A DNA stretch of 64,000 bases, taken from Cladorrhinum sp. PSN259. Lineage: Eukaryota; Ascomycota; Sordariomycetes; Sordariales; Podosporaceae. The DNA is taken from positions 745,681 to 809,680 of the forward strand of contig MU867068.1 in assembly GCA_033725935.1 (NCBI GenBank). Direction: 5' to 3'. Shown piece after piece: positions 44,978-55,550 of this stretch (the first letter of the stretch is position 1; each line of letters starts with the position of its first letter). The position numbers were made by a program, and so were the translations under genes. The notes beneath the pieces are model-generated. The model ran no database searches. It was given only the letters and a program-made list of their open reading frames with translations, and was not told the origin of the DNA.

Positions 44978-46366
44978 ATGTCAAGCACACAACTCTTGGC
45001 CACATCGGCAGCCTGTGCGGCAACTGCTGCCAGACACACTCTCACCACACAGTTCCTTCCAGCAGTCCGCACCTTTGCAACAGCAGCATCATCATCACCA
45101 TCAAATCCAGTCACCCCCACCACCAGAAACCACAAAGTTGTAGTCGTTGGCGGTGGCTCAGCAGGTCTGACCATCAGCCACCAGCTTCTCCGTTCAGGCA
45201 AATTCTCCCCACAAGACATTGCCATCGTCGACCCTGCAGAATGGCATCACTACCAACCCGGCTGGACACTTGTCGGTGGTGGCCTCAAGAACAAGGAAGA
45301 CCTCCGGAGACCCCTCAACACCCTGATTGATCCTAAGCTCCGTTTCTACAACACCGAGTTGGCCAGCTTCTCCCCAGATCAAAACTCGGTTACCCTCGGA
45401 AATGGCGATAAACTCACTTATGAGCAGCTTGTTGTGGCTCCCGGTATCAAGGTGGACTTCAACAGCATCAAGGGACTGCAGGATGCACTGGCCTCACCGG
45501 ATTCTGGAGTCTCCTCCATCTATGGATACGACTACTGCGACAAGGCGTATCGCACCATCCAGGCACTCAAGGGCGGTCAGGCCATCTTCACTCAACCCGT
45601 CGGCGTCGTCAAGTGTGCCGGTGCTCCTCAAAAGATCATGTGGCTTGCCCTCGACTACTGGAAGAAGGCCGGTCTGTACAACCCCGGCAACCCATCGGCA
45701 TCACCCATCAACATCACCTTTGCAACCGGTCTCCCAACAATGTTTGGTGTTCCCAAGTACAGCGCTGCCCTCGAGAAGCTTCGCCAAGAACGCGGTGTCG
45801 AGGGTCTCTTCGCACACGATCTTGTCGCCATCGACGGAAATACGGCCACCTTTGCGCACGGAAAGGAGCAACTGAAGAGGAACTTCGACCTCATGCACGT
45901 CACCCCAAAGATGGTACCTCATGCATTCATCAAGAACAGCCCCATCGCCAACGAGGCCGGCTTTGTTGATGTCCACGACGAAACCCTGCAGCACAAGAAG
46001 TGGAAGAACGTGTGGAGCGCCGGCGATGCATCGAGCTTGCCGACTTCCAAGACGGCGGCAGCCATCACGGCGCAGGCGCCCGTGTTGGTGAAGAACGTGT
46101 TGCGGGCGCTGAAGGGCAAGGATGCCGAGGACGACTATGATGGGTACACTTCGTGCCCTCTCCTGACAGAGTACGGCAAGGTGATGTTGGCCGAGTTCAA
46201 GTACGGTGGCGTGCCAAAGGAGACGTTCGGAAAGACTCTGGGCATCGATCAGAGCGTCCCAAGACGGGCATTTTACTACCTCAAGAAGGACTTTTTCCCC
46301 TGGGTGTATTACAAGTCAATGGTAAAGGGAACTTGGGGAGGAGCCAAGGGATGGCTTCGGGATTGA
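44978..46366 (+). CDS. Mitochondrial sulfide:quinone oxidoreductase
   Basis: 462 residues, single exon. The N-terminal ~45 residues are Ala/Ser/Thr-rich with Arg and no acidic residues, a mitochondrial presequence. The FAD-binding motif is VVVVGGGSAGLTISHQLL. Family-specific signatures follow: WHHYQPGWTLVGGGL, YEQLVVAPGI, FTQPVGVVKCAGAPQKIMWLA with one redox Cys, DLMHVTPKMVPHAFIKNSP, WSAGDASSLPTSKTAAAI, and DGYTSCPLLTEYGKVMLAEFKYGG with the second redox Cys. The C-terminal FFPWVYYKSMVKGTWGG segment is the likely membrane anchor. The layout matches the eukaryotic SQRDL/Hmt2 type. It oxidises H2S, passes electrons to ubiquinone and makes persulfide for the divergent dioxygenase-like neighbour. 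Confidence 0.95.
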   Translation: MSSTQLLATSAACAATAARHTLTTQFLPAVRTFATAASSSPSNPVTPTTRNHKVVVVGGGSAGLTISHQLLRSGKFSPQDIAIVDPAEWHHYQPGWTLVGGGLKNKEDLRRPLNTLIDPKLRFYNTELASFSPDQNSVTLGNGDKLTYEQLVVAPGIKVDFNSIKGLQDALASPDSGVSSIYGYDYCDKAYRTIQALKGGQAIFTQPVGVVKCAGAPQKIMWLALDYWKKAGLYNPGNPSASPINITFATGLPTMFGVPKYSAALEKLRQERGVEGLFAHDLVAIDGNTATFAHGKEQLKRNFDLMHVTPKMVPHAFIKNSPIANEAGFVDVHDETLQHKKWKNVWSAGDASSLPTSKTAAAITAQAPVLVKNVLRALKGKDAEDDYDGYTSCPLLTEYGKVMLAEFKYGGVPKETFGKTLGIDQSVPRRAFYYLKKDFFPWVYYKSMVKGTWGGAKGWLRD

Positions 46367-46591
46367 TTGACTTTTTAAAAAATGGAATTAACTCTTTTTT
46401 GGTGACACAATTGCGCGGTTCAACGTGATAATCGCAGATCGTGGCTTGGCGCGTCCACACATGAACCACCTTCTGCATCCGGACTGGGGATGGGACCTTG
46501 AACCTTGTACCTGCTTTTCTCGGATGAATAACCCGGGCATTTCCATTCCAGGCAGGACATTCGGACGCGATCCTGCAAGAATTTATTTATT

Positions 46592-46597
46592 TATAAA
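46592..46597 (+). promoter_or_regulatory. Putative TATA box of the DPP IV gene
   Basis: TATAAA within ATTTATTTATTTATAAAGCC, 59 nt before the ATG triplet at 46656. It makes the upstream in-frame extension from 46425 implausible as coding. Confidence 0.6.
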
Positions 46598-46655
46598 GCC
46601 GGCGTCGAGGACCGCTTTCAACCGGATTGTCACCCCCGCAGCCAGCCACTGTCTG

Positions 46656-49037
46656 ATGATGATGCAACGACTTCTCTCCCTCTGCGTCGCTGCCGCGGCT
46701 CTGGTCTCGGCCATTGACCCTCCTCGTCTTCCCCAGCAACCCCGGGGAGGTGGCTCCAAGCTGCTCGACTACAATGTCACCGTCGCCAGCCCCGGCGCCC
46801 TGTCCTCTTCGACGACCTCAATCACATGGGTCTCGACCTCCCACGACGGCGACTTCATCACGCTAGCGGCCGACGGGTCTTTTGTGTTTGAGAATGTCGT
46901 CAGCGGCAACAAGACAACCTTCCTCTCCGCCGATAAGGTCCCGGAGGATTACTACGACTACTGGATCTCGTCCGACCAGAAGAAGATTTTGTGGGCTGTC
47001 AACTACACCAAGCAGTACCGTCACTCTTATTTCGCCGACTACCTCGTGCAAGATGTAGCTTCTGGCAAGACCGAGACGCTCGTCTCTGGATCAACCGGAG
47101 ATATCCAGTATGCCACCTGGAGCCCCGCATCCTCGTCGCAGATTGCTTTTGTGCGCGGAAACAACTTGTTCATCTGGGACAGCGGCAAGATCACCCAGAT
47201 CACCACGAACGGCGGACCCGACCTGTTCAATGCCGTCCCCGACTGGGTTTACGAGGAAGAAATCTTTGGCACCGACAACGCCCTCTGGTATTCTCCGGAT
47301 GGAGAGTACATTGCTTTCCTCAGCTTCAACGAGACCGGTGTCGAGACCTTCACCATCCCTTACTACATGGACAACAAGAAGGTCGCTCCCGTCTACCCCA
47401 AGGAGCTCGAGTTGCGGTATCCCAAGGTCGGTACCAAGAACCCCACTGTTGCCTTCAACCTCCTTAGCGTCAAGGATCTCCAGAGCTCAGTGATTCCCGT
47501 CACGGCTTATGCCGCCGACGATCTCATCATTGGCGAGGTCTCTTGGGTCACTGATGCGCACGACAAGGTCATCTATCGTGCCTTCAACCGCGTTCAGGAT
47601 AAGGAAAAGTTGGTTGTTGTCGAGACCTCGAGCAAGAAGTCCACCGTCACCCGTGAGAGAGATGGTTCCGACGGATGGTTAGACAGCAATGCTGCCATCG
47701 CATACATCGGCGCCCTTGAGGAGTCTAGGGAGGGCAAGGGCAAGGGCAAGGGTAAAGGCAAGGATAAGAACCAGCCCGAGTACTACCTGGATCTGTCTGA
47801 TGAGTCCGGCTGGAACCACATCTATTTGTTCTCCGTCGATGGCAAGCAAAAGATTGCTTTGACCTCTGGTGAATGGGAGGTCACCGCGGTCAACAAGATC
47901 GACACCGCACGCGGTCTTGTTTACTACACCTCGACTGAGCATCACAGCACTGAGCGTCACATTTACTCCGTCTCCTACGTCACCAAGAAGAAGACTCCAC
48001 TTGTCGATGACAAGGTTGCCGCTGTGTGGTCTGCTTCCTTCTCCACCGGCGGTGGTTACTACATCCTTCGCTATGCTGGTCCAGATGTTCCATATCAGGA
48101 GTTGTATGCCATCAACTCTACCACGCCGCTCCGCACCATTAACAACAACGACCGTCTCCTCACAAACCTCAAGGAGTACAAGCTTCCAAATATCACCTAC
48201 CTCGAGTTGAACCACCCTTCTGGAGTCAAGCTCAACGCCCAGCTCCGTCTCCCTGCCAACTTTGATTCCTCCAAGAAGTATCCCGTTCTCCTTACCCCCT
48301 ACGGTGGGCCTGGATCTCAGCAAGTCACCAAGTCCATGGCTTCCTTCAACTGGAACGCATACATCTCCTCGGACCCTGAGCTCGAGTACATCACCTTTAC
48401 AGTCGACAACCGCGGAACAGGCTACAAGGGCCGTGCTTTCCGTTCCCTCGTCGCCAGCAACCTCGGTGAGCTGGAGGCCAAGGATCAGGTCTGGGCTGCC
48501 AAGGAGCTTGCCAAGAACTCGTGGGTTGATTCCTCCAAGATCGGCATCTGGGGTTGGTCATACGGCGGTTACCTCACCGCCAAGGTCGTCGAGCTGAATG
48601 ATCCCATCATCTCTCTGGGACTTTCGACTGCTCCCGTCTCCGACTGGAGGTTCTACGACAGCATGTACACGGAGCGGTACATGAAAACCCCCGCGCTCAA
48701 CCCTGAGGGATACAACAAGAGCGGCGTCTCCAAGCCCGAGGGTTTCAGGAACATTGCTGGGTCTTTCCTCATTCAGCACGGCAGCGGCGATGACAATGTG
48801 CACTTTCAGAACTCTGCCGCCATGGCGGATCTGTTGATGGGCGCTCGTGTCAGCCCCGAGAAACTGGAGGTGACGTGGTTCACTGACTCTGATCACAGCA
48901 TCAGGTATAATAACCAGAATTCGTTTGTGTACAAGCAGCTGAGCAAGAAGCTGTTTGAGGAAAAGAAGAGGCAGGGGAGCAGCTTTGGCGGACACCAGTG
49001 GAGCAAGAAGGGGATTCGAAGAAGATGGAGGGCTTAA
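46656..49037 (+). CDS. Secreted dipeptidyl peptidase IV (S9B)
   Basis: 793 residues, single exon, starting at the first of three consecutive ATGs behind a TATA box. The signal peptide is MMMQRLLSLCVAAAALVSA. The beta-propeller domain includes the DPP IV substrate-anchoring motif DWVYEEEIFG. A Lys/Gly run (GKGKGKGKGKDK) lies near residue 358. The C-terminal alpha/beta-hydrolase carries the triad Ser635 (GWSYGGYLTAK), Asp712 (HGSGDDNVHF) and His747 (TDSDHSIRYNN). Several N-glycosylation sequons are present. The enzyme removes Xaa-Pro and Xaa-Ala dipeptides from peptide N-termini outside the cell; in ascomycetes it takes part in protein digestion. A secreted form fits the cleavable signal and absence of an N-terminal anchor. 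Confidence 0.95.
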   Translation: MMMQRLLSLCVAAAALVSAIDPPRLPQQPRGGGSKLLDYNVTVASPGALSSSTTSITWVSTSHDGDFITLAADGSFVFENVVSGNKTTFLSADKVPEDYYDYWISSDQKKILWAVNYTKQYRHSYFADYLVQDVASGKTETLVSGSTGDIQYATWSPASSSQIAFVRGNNLFIWDSGKITQITTNGGPDLFNAVPDWVYEEEIFGTDNALWYSPDGEYIAFLSFNETGVETFTIPYYMDNKKVAPVYPKELELRYPKVGTKNPTVAFNLLSVKDLQSSVIPVTAYAADDLIIGEVSWVTDAHDKVIYRAFNRVQDKEKLVVVETSSKKSTVTRERDGSDGWLDSNAAIAYIGALEESREGKGKGKGKGKDKNQPEYYLDLSDESGWNHIYLFSVDGKQKIALTSGEWEVTAVNKIDTARGLVYYTSTEHHSTERHIYSVSYVTKKKTPLVDDKVAAVWSASFSTGGGYYILRYAGPDVPYQELYAINSTTPLRTINNNDRLLTNLKEYKLPNITYLELNHPSGVKLNAQLRLPANFDSSKKYPVLLTPYGGPGSQQVTKSMASFNWNAYISSDPELEYITFTVDNRGTGYKGRAFRSLVASNLGELEAKDQVWAAKELAKNSWVDSSKIGIWGWSYGGYLTAKVVELNDPIISLGLSTAPVSDWRFYDSMYTERYMKTPALNPEGYNKSGVSKPEGFRNIAGSFLIQHGSGDDNVHFQNSAAMADLLMGARVSPEKLEVTWFTDSDHSIRYNNQNSFVYKQLSKKLFEEKKRQGSSFGGHQWSKKGIRRRWRA

Positions 49038-49992
49038 GAGCACCAAAGTAGCTTTTGGGTATAGCGTTTGAAGTAATTGTGTAATAATAAGCATGTTCCT
49101 GACCTCCGCATTGGACCGTTCATTATCTGGTGGAGACGTTTGTTCGTGTTGACAGATGTTGCCTTTCCATCAGATTCGATCCCACCTGTACATCCCTTTG
49201 GGTGGAAACTAACATGTCAAACTATGAGGACATGCCCTGGTATCCTGCCGTCTTTCCGGGACTACACATACTGAACGAAACGGCGTGGCATGGCACGCTC
49301 GGCCCGGTCAGATTCAACATGAATGGTTCAACCAAAGCAACGCAACAAATATAACCATACTTCTCAGTCTGCAGACATATGTTCTGAGGCTGCTACTCAT
49401 GCTTAGCCTCGGTACATACGCATATGAGGTGGCATCTGATAGAATGATAGGGCAAAATACCCAGAATACGAATAACCAACTTTTTACACATTTACTACTC
49501 TTCATAAACATGAAACATATCAATATGCAGCCGATGCGACGCAAGAAACACGATGTGCACTTGAGGGTGTCACGAGAGAGAGAGAAACTTGGATATCTTT
49601 CCCAATTCGAAGTTTGGTTTCAACTTACCGTCGGACTTTTGGGCTGAAGCGAGTACTACTTTAAGGTGTCACTACTCTGCACAAGTTCAAAACATACATA
49701 TACGAACTCCAAGCTTTTGAAATGTTAGATGGCCTAAATCCTTCACGGAAGATAACACGCCGATGTAACGTTTTAGCCCAAAGTAAACGAAAAGTTCGTA
49801 TTTCGACTGAAAGCGGGGAAACATGTCCTTTGGAGACATGCCGTATTTAAACAAAAAGTTCTTTTTTTAGCGTCAAGGTACATTCCAGTATTAATTGAAG
49901 TATATATATATCCTCATTATTACACTCCCACACTCCTCACCACAACCATCAAACGAGTCATCTCTATACCAAAGATAGCCACCGTGACCAAA
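49038..49992. other. Intergenic region, AT-rich
   Basis: 955 bp with no supported gene. TATATATATAT at 49901-49911 lies about 85 nt before the next start codon and may be its TATA element. Confidence 0.5.
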
Positions 49993-50412
49993 ATGCATCT
50001 CACCACCACCCTCCTCTCCCTCCTGACCGCCACGGCAGCCACAGCCGGCACAATCACCAAAAGATGCAGCCCCCTCTTCGACCCGGAATACCTGCACGGA
50101 TACCTGCCCCCCGCACCCTGCTGGCAATCCTTCAACACAGCCTGCCAGGCTTACCTCCGTCAAGGGACGGAAATGACAATTGACGCCGCCCACAATCTCG
50201 TTGTCGTCTACGGCGTTGATCAGTACTGCGCCGCCGACATCAGGGAGGAACTCGCGCGCGAGGCTGACGGACGCAAGACCTACGGGTGGCAGCAGACTCA
50301 GGGGAAGCTGACGCTGATTGACGGGGGCATTTTGGTCATTTCCAACATGAGCGCGCAGGCTGTGGAGCGGTATCAGAAATTGCCAACCAGCCCACCCAAC
50401 GGCCCATTCTAA
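49993..50412 (+). CDS. Small secreted protein with Kex2-like processing site
   Basis: 139 residues from ATG 49993 (MHLTTTLL...); the GTG three codons upstream is not a plausible start. The signal peptide is MHLTTTLLSLLTATAATA, followed by GTITKR, a dibasic Kex2-type site directly before CSPLFDPEYLHGY. The mature part contains four cysteines (CSPLF, APCWQ, TACQAY, QYCAAD) and a polar C-terminus with one NMS sequon. No family is recognised; an effector-like or structural role is possible. The gene stands alone between long non-coding flanks. Confidence 0.65.
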   Translation: MHLTTTLLSLLTATAATAGTITKRCSPLFDPEYLHGYLPPAPCWQSFNTACQAYLRQGTEMTIDAAHNLVVVYGVDQYCAADIREELAREADGRKTYGWQQTQGKLTLIDGGILVISNMSAQAVERYQKLPTSPPNGPF

Positions 50413-51034
50413 AATTGACAACAAGGGGAATATGAAGTAAGGGAGATTTGGTACAAGGAAGAAGGAGAATTGCAACGATGGACTGGAGATGGGGATGGGG
50501 ATTAAAACCAATGGCAGAGTGAAATGTTGGAGAGATTCCAATTGACTCAATTAAACACTACTCTATACAAATCCATTTGAATCTTCAATTGCACGTGCTT
50601 TTAGCATAGGCCATAGATAATGAGCGAGGTTTTGCAAGATCGAAGGAACAGCAGCTATACAGCTTAATAAGTAACTCTTTTGATCTTTTATTTTTGTTTT
50701 TATTAATATTTCATGTTTATTTTTTACTCCATGGATATATATGGTAAACTTAATATACCGTGACATGCTCACGAGCCTATCCGACTTGTCATGTATCCAC
50801 GTCCTCGACGCTCGAAGACGGGCATGTCGCGTGGCATAGAAGCCGTAAGATTTTGGGGGGAAGCGGTTTCACTCTTTTAGTGAACTAGGAAATCATGGAT
50901 AATCCGCCCAAAACACACCAAACTTGCTCGACTGGTGAGACACCTCCGTTTGTATGATCTTTCAAGGTGTGTATGCAGTTGGAGATGAACTTCAACAGAG
51001 CCAACGTTGTTTATAATATACACCTTACTGAGAA
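50413..51034. other. Intergenic region, convergent 3' ends
   Basis: About 620 bp of AT-rich sequence between the small secreted gene (plus) and laccase (minus). Likely two terminators; nothing else seen. Confidence 0.5.
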
Positions 51035-53283
51035 CTAAATCCCAGAATCATCGGGCAGCGGCGTCGCCGTATTGGAAGCCGAGACCCAGCTATCCCAGCT
51101 GCTGCACAGCGTAGCTGCCTCCTGCGCAGCCGGGCTCGCCTTAGGCCACAGCTTGGCGGCATCCGCCTGGCGTTCGAGAATCTGCATGGCGAGACCCATC
51201 GAGGCGTGCACGGCAATGTGGCAGTGCAGGAGCCACGAGCCCGGATTGTCGGCCTTGAAGGCGATGATGATGAAGCCGCCCTCGGGCATCAGCACGACGT
51301 CGCGCCGCGGCGGGTTGAGCCGGTTAATGCGGATGTTGGTCGAGTTGTACTCGAGGTGCTCGGCCTGCTGCAGGATGGCAAAGTCATGACCGTGGAGGTG
51401 TATCTGTTGAAGGTGTCAGTATTGATCATACCTCTAGAGTTAGTCAGATGGCACGCTTACAGGATGCGCCGCGGTATCGCTTTTATTAGTTTTCGCGGCA
51501 TCTACCGTAATAGCTAGCCATACCCAGTCAGCCTCCCCGTCGCGACCCTCGGGGTATATCTCCCAAAGCTTGTTCGGCGTGTTGTAGGGGTTGTCTAAAT
51601 TCAAGAATACTGGATCGCTGAAGTTGATTTGAAGCGGCTTGAAATCAGAGACTTGGCCTGTAACATTTTGGAAAGCCAGGCGGGCCATGGGGAATGGCTT
51701 GTCAGTCGTGTTTCTGATCACGGCCATGTGCTGAAACCCGACATCTCCCGTTACCTTGTTGATGGGATCCCCAACGATCCAGGGCAATACCGGTCGCAAG
51801 CTCGTATATGTCTCATCTGAGCACGCAAACGAGATGCCGTCCCATGCCTTGGAGGTTGGCTTATCAGTGCTGTCAGCCTTGTACCGCAGAATGCCCGTTT
51901 GCATGTACGTGTCGGTTTTGTTACCGCCGACACCGGGACCGCAATTTTTAGCAACCCACGTCCTTATCCAGTAGTTTCCGTTTTCCTCAAGAGGCTGCGC
52001 GGGGCCGGCCCTCGGTTTTGCTTCGACGATGACGTTATACCGCTGGCCAATGCCGATCAGGATGGACGTGTTCAGGTAAGGGTAGATGGGTACAAAGTCG
52101 GCGCTAACGATGGAGAGATAATGGTTGTCGATGGAGAAGATGAATGTGGATCCGATCGAGGTGTTGATGAGACGCAAGAGGTACCGCTTCGGACGCGGAC
52201 CAAGCTCTGGCTCGTCCTTCTCGTCGTCAAAGACAAGAGTGTAGGGCTCTGGGATCGAGCTCGTGTTTTGGTGGTTGAACTGAGTTACGTCGCCGGTTCC
52301 GTTCAGCAAGATGCTACCGATGTTCTTTGCCGCTTTGCCTGCATCTGACTTGTCAAACACGCTGCCATGTCTCCAGTCCGTCATGAGCGTCGGAATATCT
52401 GCCGCCTCGTCAAAGTTTCCAGAACTCGGGCCGTGAAGGGTCTATTATCGGTAGTTAGCATGGGTGAACCAAAAAGTCGAGATTATCAGACACGTACGAT
52501 CGGTCCAACCGCACCGTCAGCGTACTGTTCGCTGTAGTGGGAGTGGTACCAAGATGAGCCGTACTGCAATACCGTCCACTCGTAAGTGAAACTGCTGCCT
52601 GGTGCTATGGGGCACTGGGTTACCCCATTCACACCGTCCATGTGCATTGTGTTGAGCTGTCGGATCCCGTGCCACTGTAATATATGTCAGCTGCATTCTG
52701 CTCTCTCTATCTCTCTGTCTCTCTGTCCACTGGACGAGAAGGCACTTACGTGAATGCTAGTGCCCCGGTCCGGATTGCTGTTGCGGACATGGATCCTGAC
52801 GGTATCACCCCAACATGCCTGGATCCAAGGCCCAGGATAAGAGCCGTTGAAGACTGTGGCGCCGGCGAACGTGTAGCCGTCGGCGGTGATGTCGGATTTC
52901 GTGACCTCGAGCCAGTACTCGCGCAGAACACCGGTTGGATGCTGTGTTTCGTAGTCGGTGTTGATGTCGTATCTCTCTCCCGTGCTCGGGTTGCGGAGCC
53001 AGCAGGTGCGATCGTTTGCTGTTGAGCACTTTTCCCAGTCCTTCATAGCGCGGTAGTCGCACTGGAATTTCGAACCCTCGCCTCTGTCGTGTCGGCGGCC
53101 TGGTGGTCTAAAGAGCAGATCATCATCTTTCATCACAGGAGGCACATACACGGGCTCGAGATGCTCGGCAGGCTCCTCAACCCGCATGGGAAACTGAGAG
53201 TGATCTGCTCCTTCAAATGGCGACAGAGTCGTGATTCCGAGGAGACGGGTGACAAACGCCCGTAAACCGGCCCGGAACTTCAT
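51035..53283 (-). CDS. Ascomycete laccase (multicopper oxidase)
   Basis: Four exons on the minus strand: 53283-52750, 52674-52498, 52441-51461 and 51403-51035, 686 residues; all junctions are phase 0 with GTAAGT/GTACGT-type donors. Copper motifs: SIH joined to WHGIRQ (exon 1/2), [20 protein letters not shown] (exon 3/4) and [16 protein letters not shown] with the type-1 Cys. The protein ends in DSGI, the C-terminal plug signature of asco-laccases. N-terminal to the first cupredoxin domain is an unusual ~75-residue leader ([18 protein letters not shown]...) and only a weak hydrophobic start, so secretion is not certain. IQACWGDT has Cys where ADWGDT is usual. It oxidises phenols. The tyrosinase gene starts 2.3 kb away on the opposite strand. 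Confidence 0.93.
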
Positions 53284-55550
53284 TTCGGGCAGGTTTCAAG
53301 TTGTTCGTGTCCCAGTTGTGGTTGTGTTGTGCTATAATGTTGTGATGTGGTTGTGTTGCTGGTGGAAACTTGAAGAAGCACGAGAAGAGACTTTATTATT
53401 CGACGAGCCTCTTGTCCGGAAAAGTATCTACCTGCGCCTCCCAAGTCGCCATCGTCACCTGTGACGTGAAAGACACGCCGTGCATGTCAATCCTGGCCAG
53501 AATGAGAGAGGACGTAGGTCGTGGACTGACGAAGCCGCTGTAGCCGCTTGCCATGCGTCGTTCAGCCAGCCATGGACCGGGAGCTAGCTATATGCGTTAA
53601 TCAGCTTGGCCTGCGTGCCAATGTTGATCCGCCAGCCATATGAACTAACTAGGTCTGGAGTGGTTAGCGTATATCCAGGGATTGTCGGAGATTTTCCTTG
53701 TCCTCTGCAAAATTCGTCCGTGCAAAGTCTAGTATCCGTCGACTAACGCAGAACATGGGTAGTAATATTGGACGTGCCAGCGAGTAACGCGGTGATATTG
53801 GTTCTGAAATGTCGATGGGAAGTTCTCGGGGGCTGCCGCTGTCCTGAGACACCGTCGGAGCGGGGACAGGATCGGATCAAGTGCTTGATTGAGAAGGGCA
53901 CATTCACCAAGATTCCAAATGATAAAACGGAGATGGTTCGCAATTGCAACTTTTTGTAATTTTAAATGTGCCGGCGAGCGTGGGAGGCTTGGGACTAAAC
54001 AGGAGGTTGTGCGGGGACTCTAAGGCCCATGTTCACGAATTGCGCCATTGAACCGAAACTTCAGGTGCTTGGATCATGGATGGCCATCTAGCCCATCCTC
54101 CAAGTCTGTCACTTCTTGCAAAGATCCATGGCAGGCACTACTGGAGATCTTCGTGCCCGCTGAGGTGGGAAGACGGAGGCGGGTTTCCAGATAGTGGGCC
54201 TGCCCTAAGACGATCGACGACCTTTCACGGCAACGATCTAAGGCATACCTCCTATTGTCCGTTACGCAAAGGTAGACTCCCTTGGCGTTGGTTTTGACGT
54301 CATTCTTATTGCTCAGATCAAAGCCGTCGTTGTCAATCATGCACTGCAGGTCTACACGTACGGGATGGAAGCATCTCTTGACGGTGCCCTCCCACGTAAC
54401 GGTCCTGGAGAATGCTAGCAACTTCTGCATGCTTACATGGCTGGATGTTTGTCTGCGGTGAGGTTGATGGCGATCAGCCAAGTCAAGTTCTTGTTCGAGG
54501 TCTTGTTGGGTGTGGAGGACTACATGTAACTTGAAGTAAAAGGAGAATCGAAAATCAATTTCTGAAAAGGTATGGGGGGATGAATTTACATACTGGTCGC
54601 CATCCCAATGCGCAGGCTTTGAGCATAAACTGTAGACTCGGAGCGAGGGAGTCTTCGTGGTATTGGGGTCGATGCTAAGTCAACCCTACGGTGCCGAAGG
54701 GTGAAATCGAGGCTGGCTGAGTTCTGAAGGGTTGAGGGGGCATTACGGCATGCAGTCGCAAGAGTTGTCTTGTCTCAAAAGGTCTGGATGCGTCTGGACC
54801 TATTTGGACTGGTGGTTGACGCCGGAAGGTTATGTAGGCACACAATAGTAAGGCGGGGTCACCCCAAAAGGACATAGCTCTTGAGCTGAGTTGCGGGACG
54901 AGCCACCCCGCACTTGACAATTCAGTCGAGGTTGTCAGAAACTATGCTGCATCTGGCAGTGGCTGCCGCGGGTCTGGGCTGAACGGCAAGGGGGGATGAT
55001 CAGCACTTGATCACCATCGTCACACTGACAGATGGTGCCTATCATGGGGAATTGTGATGAAATGAGTGGCACAATTGGTGATTCTCTCCTCCACCTCAAA
55101 GAGGTCGTGTCTTGTGTCGCTGTCGCGAGTCCGGCTGAAGCTGTAGGGGTGCTCAACCAGAGGTTGGTCATTATCTTCACAGCGAACTTAACAGAGACTG
55201 CCCAGTCCGTTCTCGCTGCAACATATTTCCATATACGGATAGAGGCGTATTTTTTTCAAACTTACCTACATGCATGCACATAAGCCTATGGAGCTGGAGC
55301 TGCAAAATACTACTTCGTGCCGATATGATGCAGTGGTCTAGCGTCAACACCAAGCTAAATGTGGTGTATGTGCGACGGGAATAACTGGGCGGACCGTAAT
55401 ACATTGTGCGCTGGCAACCAAAGAGAGAATACATTGAGATCAACTGAACTTGTTGCTAGAGGAAGTGCTTTGCGTTGATAAATATCGTCCTCGCCGGCCC
55501 CCTTCCCCTCTTTGTTTCCTCCCCAGACATAACTCGACTCGCTACTCGTC
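53284..55550. other. Long intergenic region between laccase and tyrosinase
   Basis: 2.3 kb between divergent genes. The longest frame (54074-54481, minus, 135 codons) has no recognised domain and no splice partner. The region presumably contains both promoters; no TATAAA close to either start was found. Confidence 0.45.

Noticed and set aside
46425..46655. N-terminal extension of the DPP IV frame
   Set aside because: It would place the signal peptide internally and spans the TATA box at 46592.
54074..54481. 135-codon minus-strand frame between laccase and tyrosinase
   Set aside because: Composition is fair but no domain, no splice partners and an overlapping opposite frame; evidence too weak.
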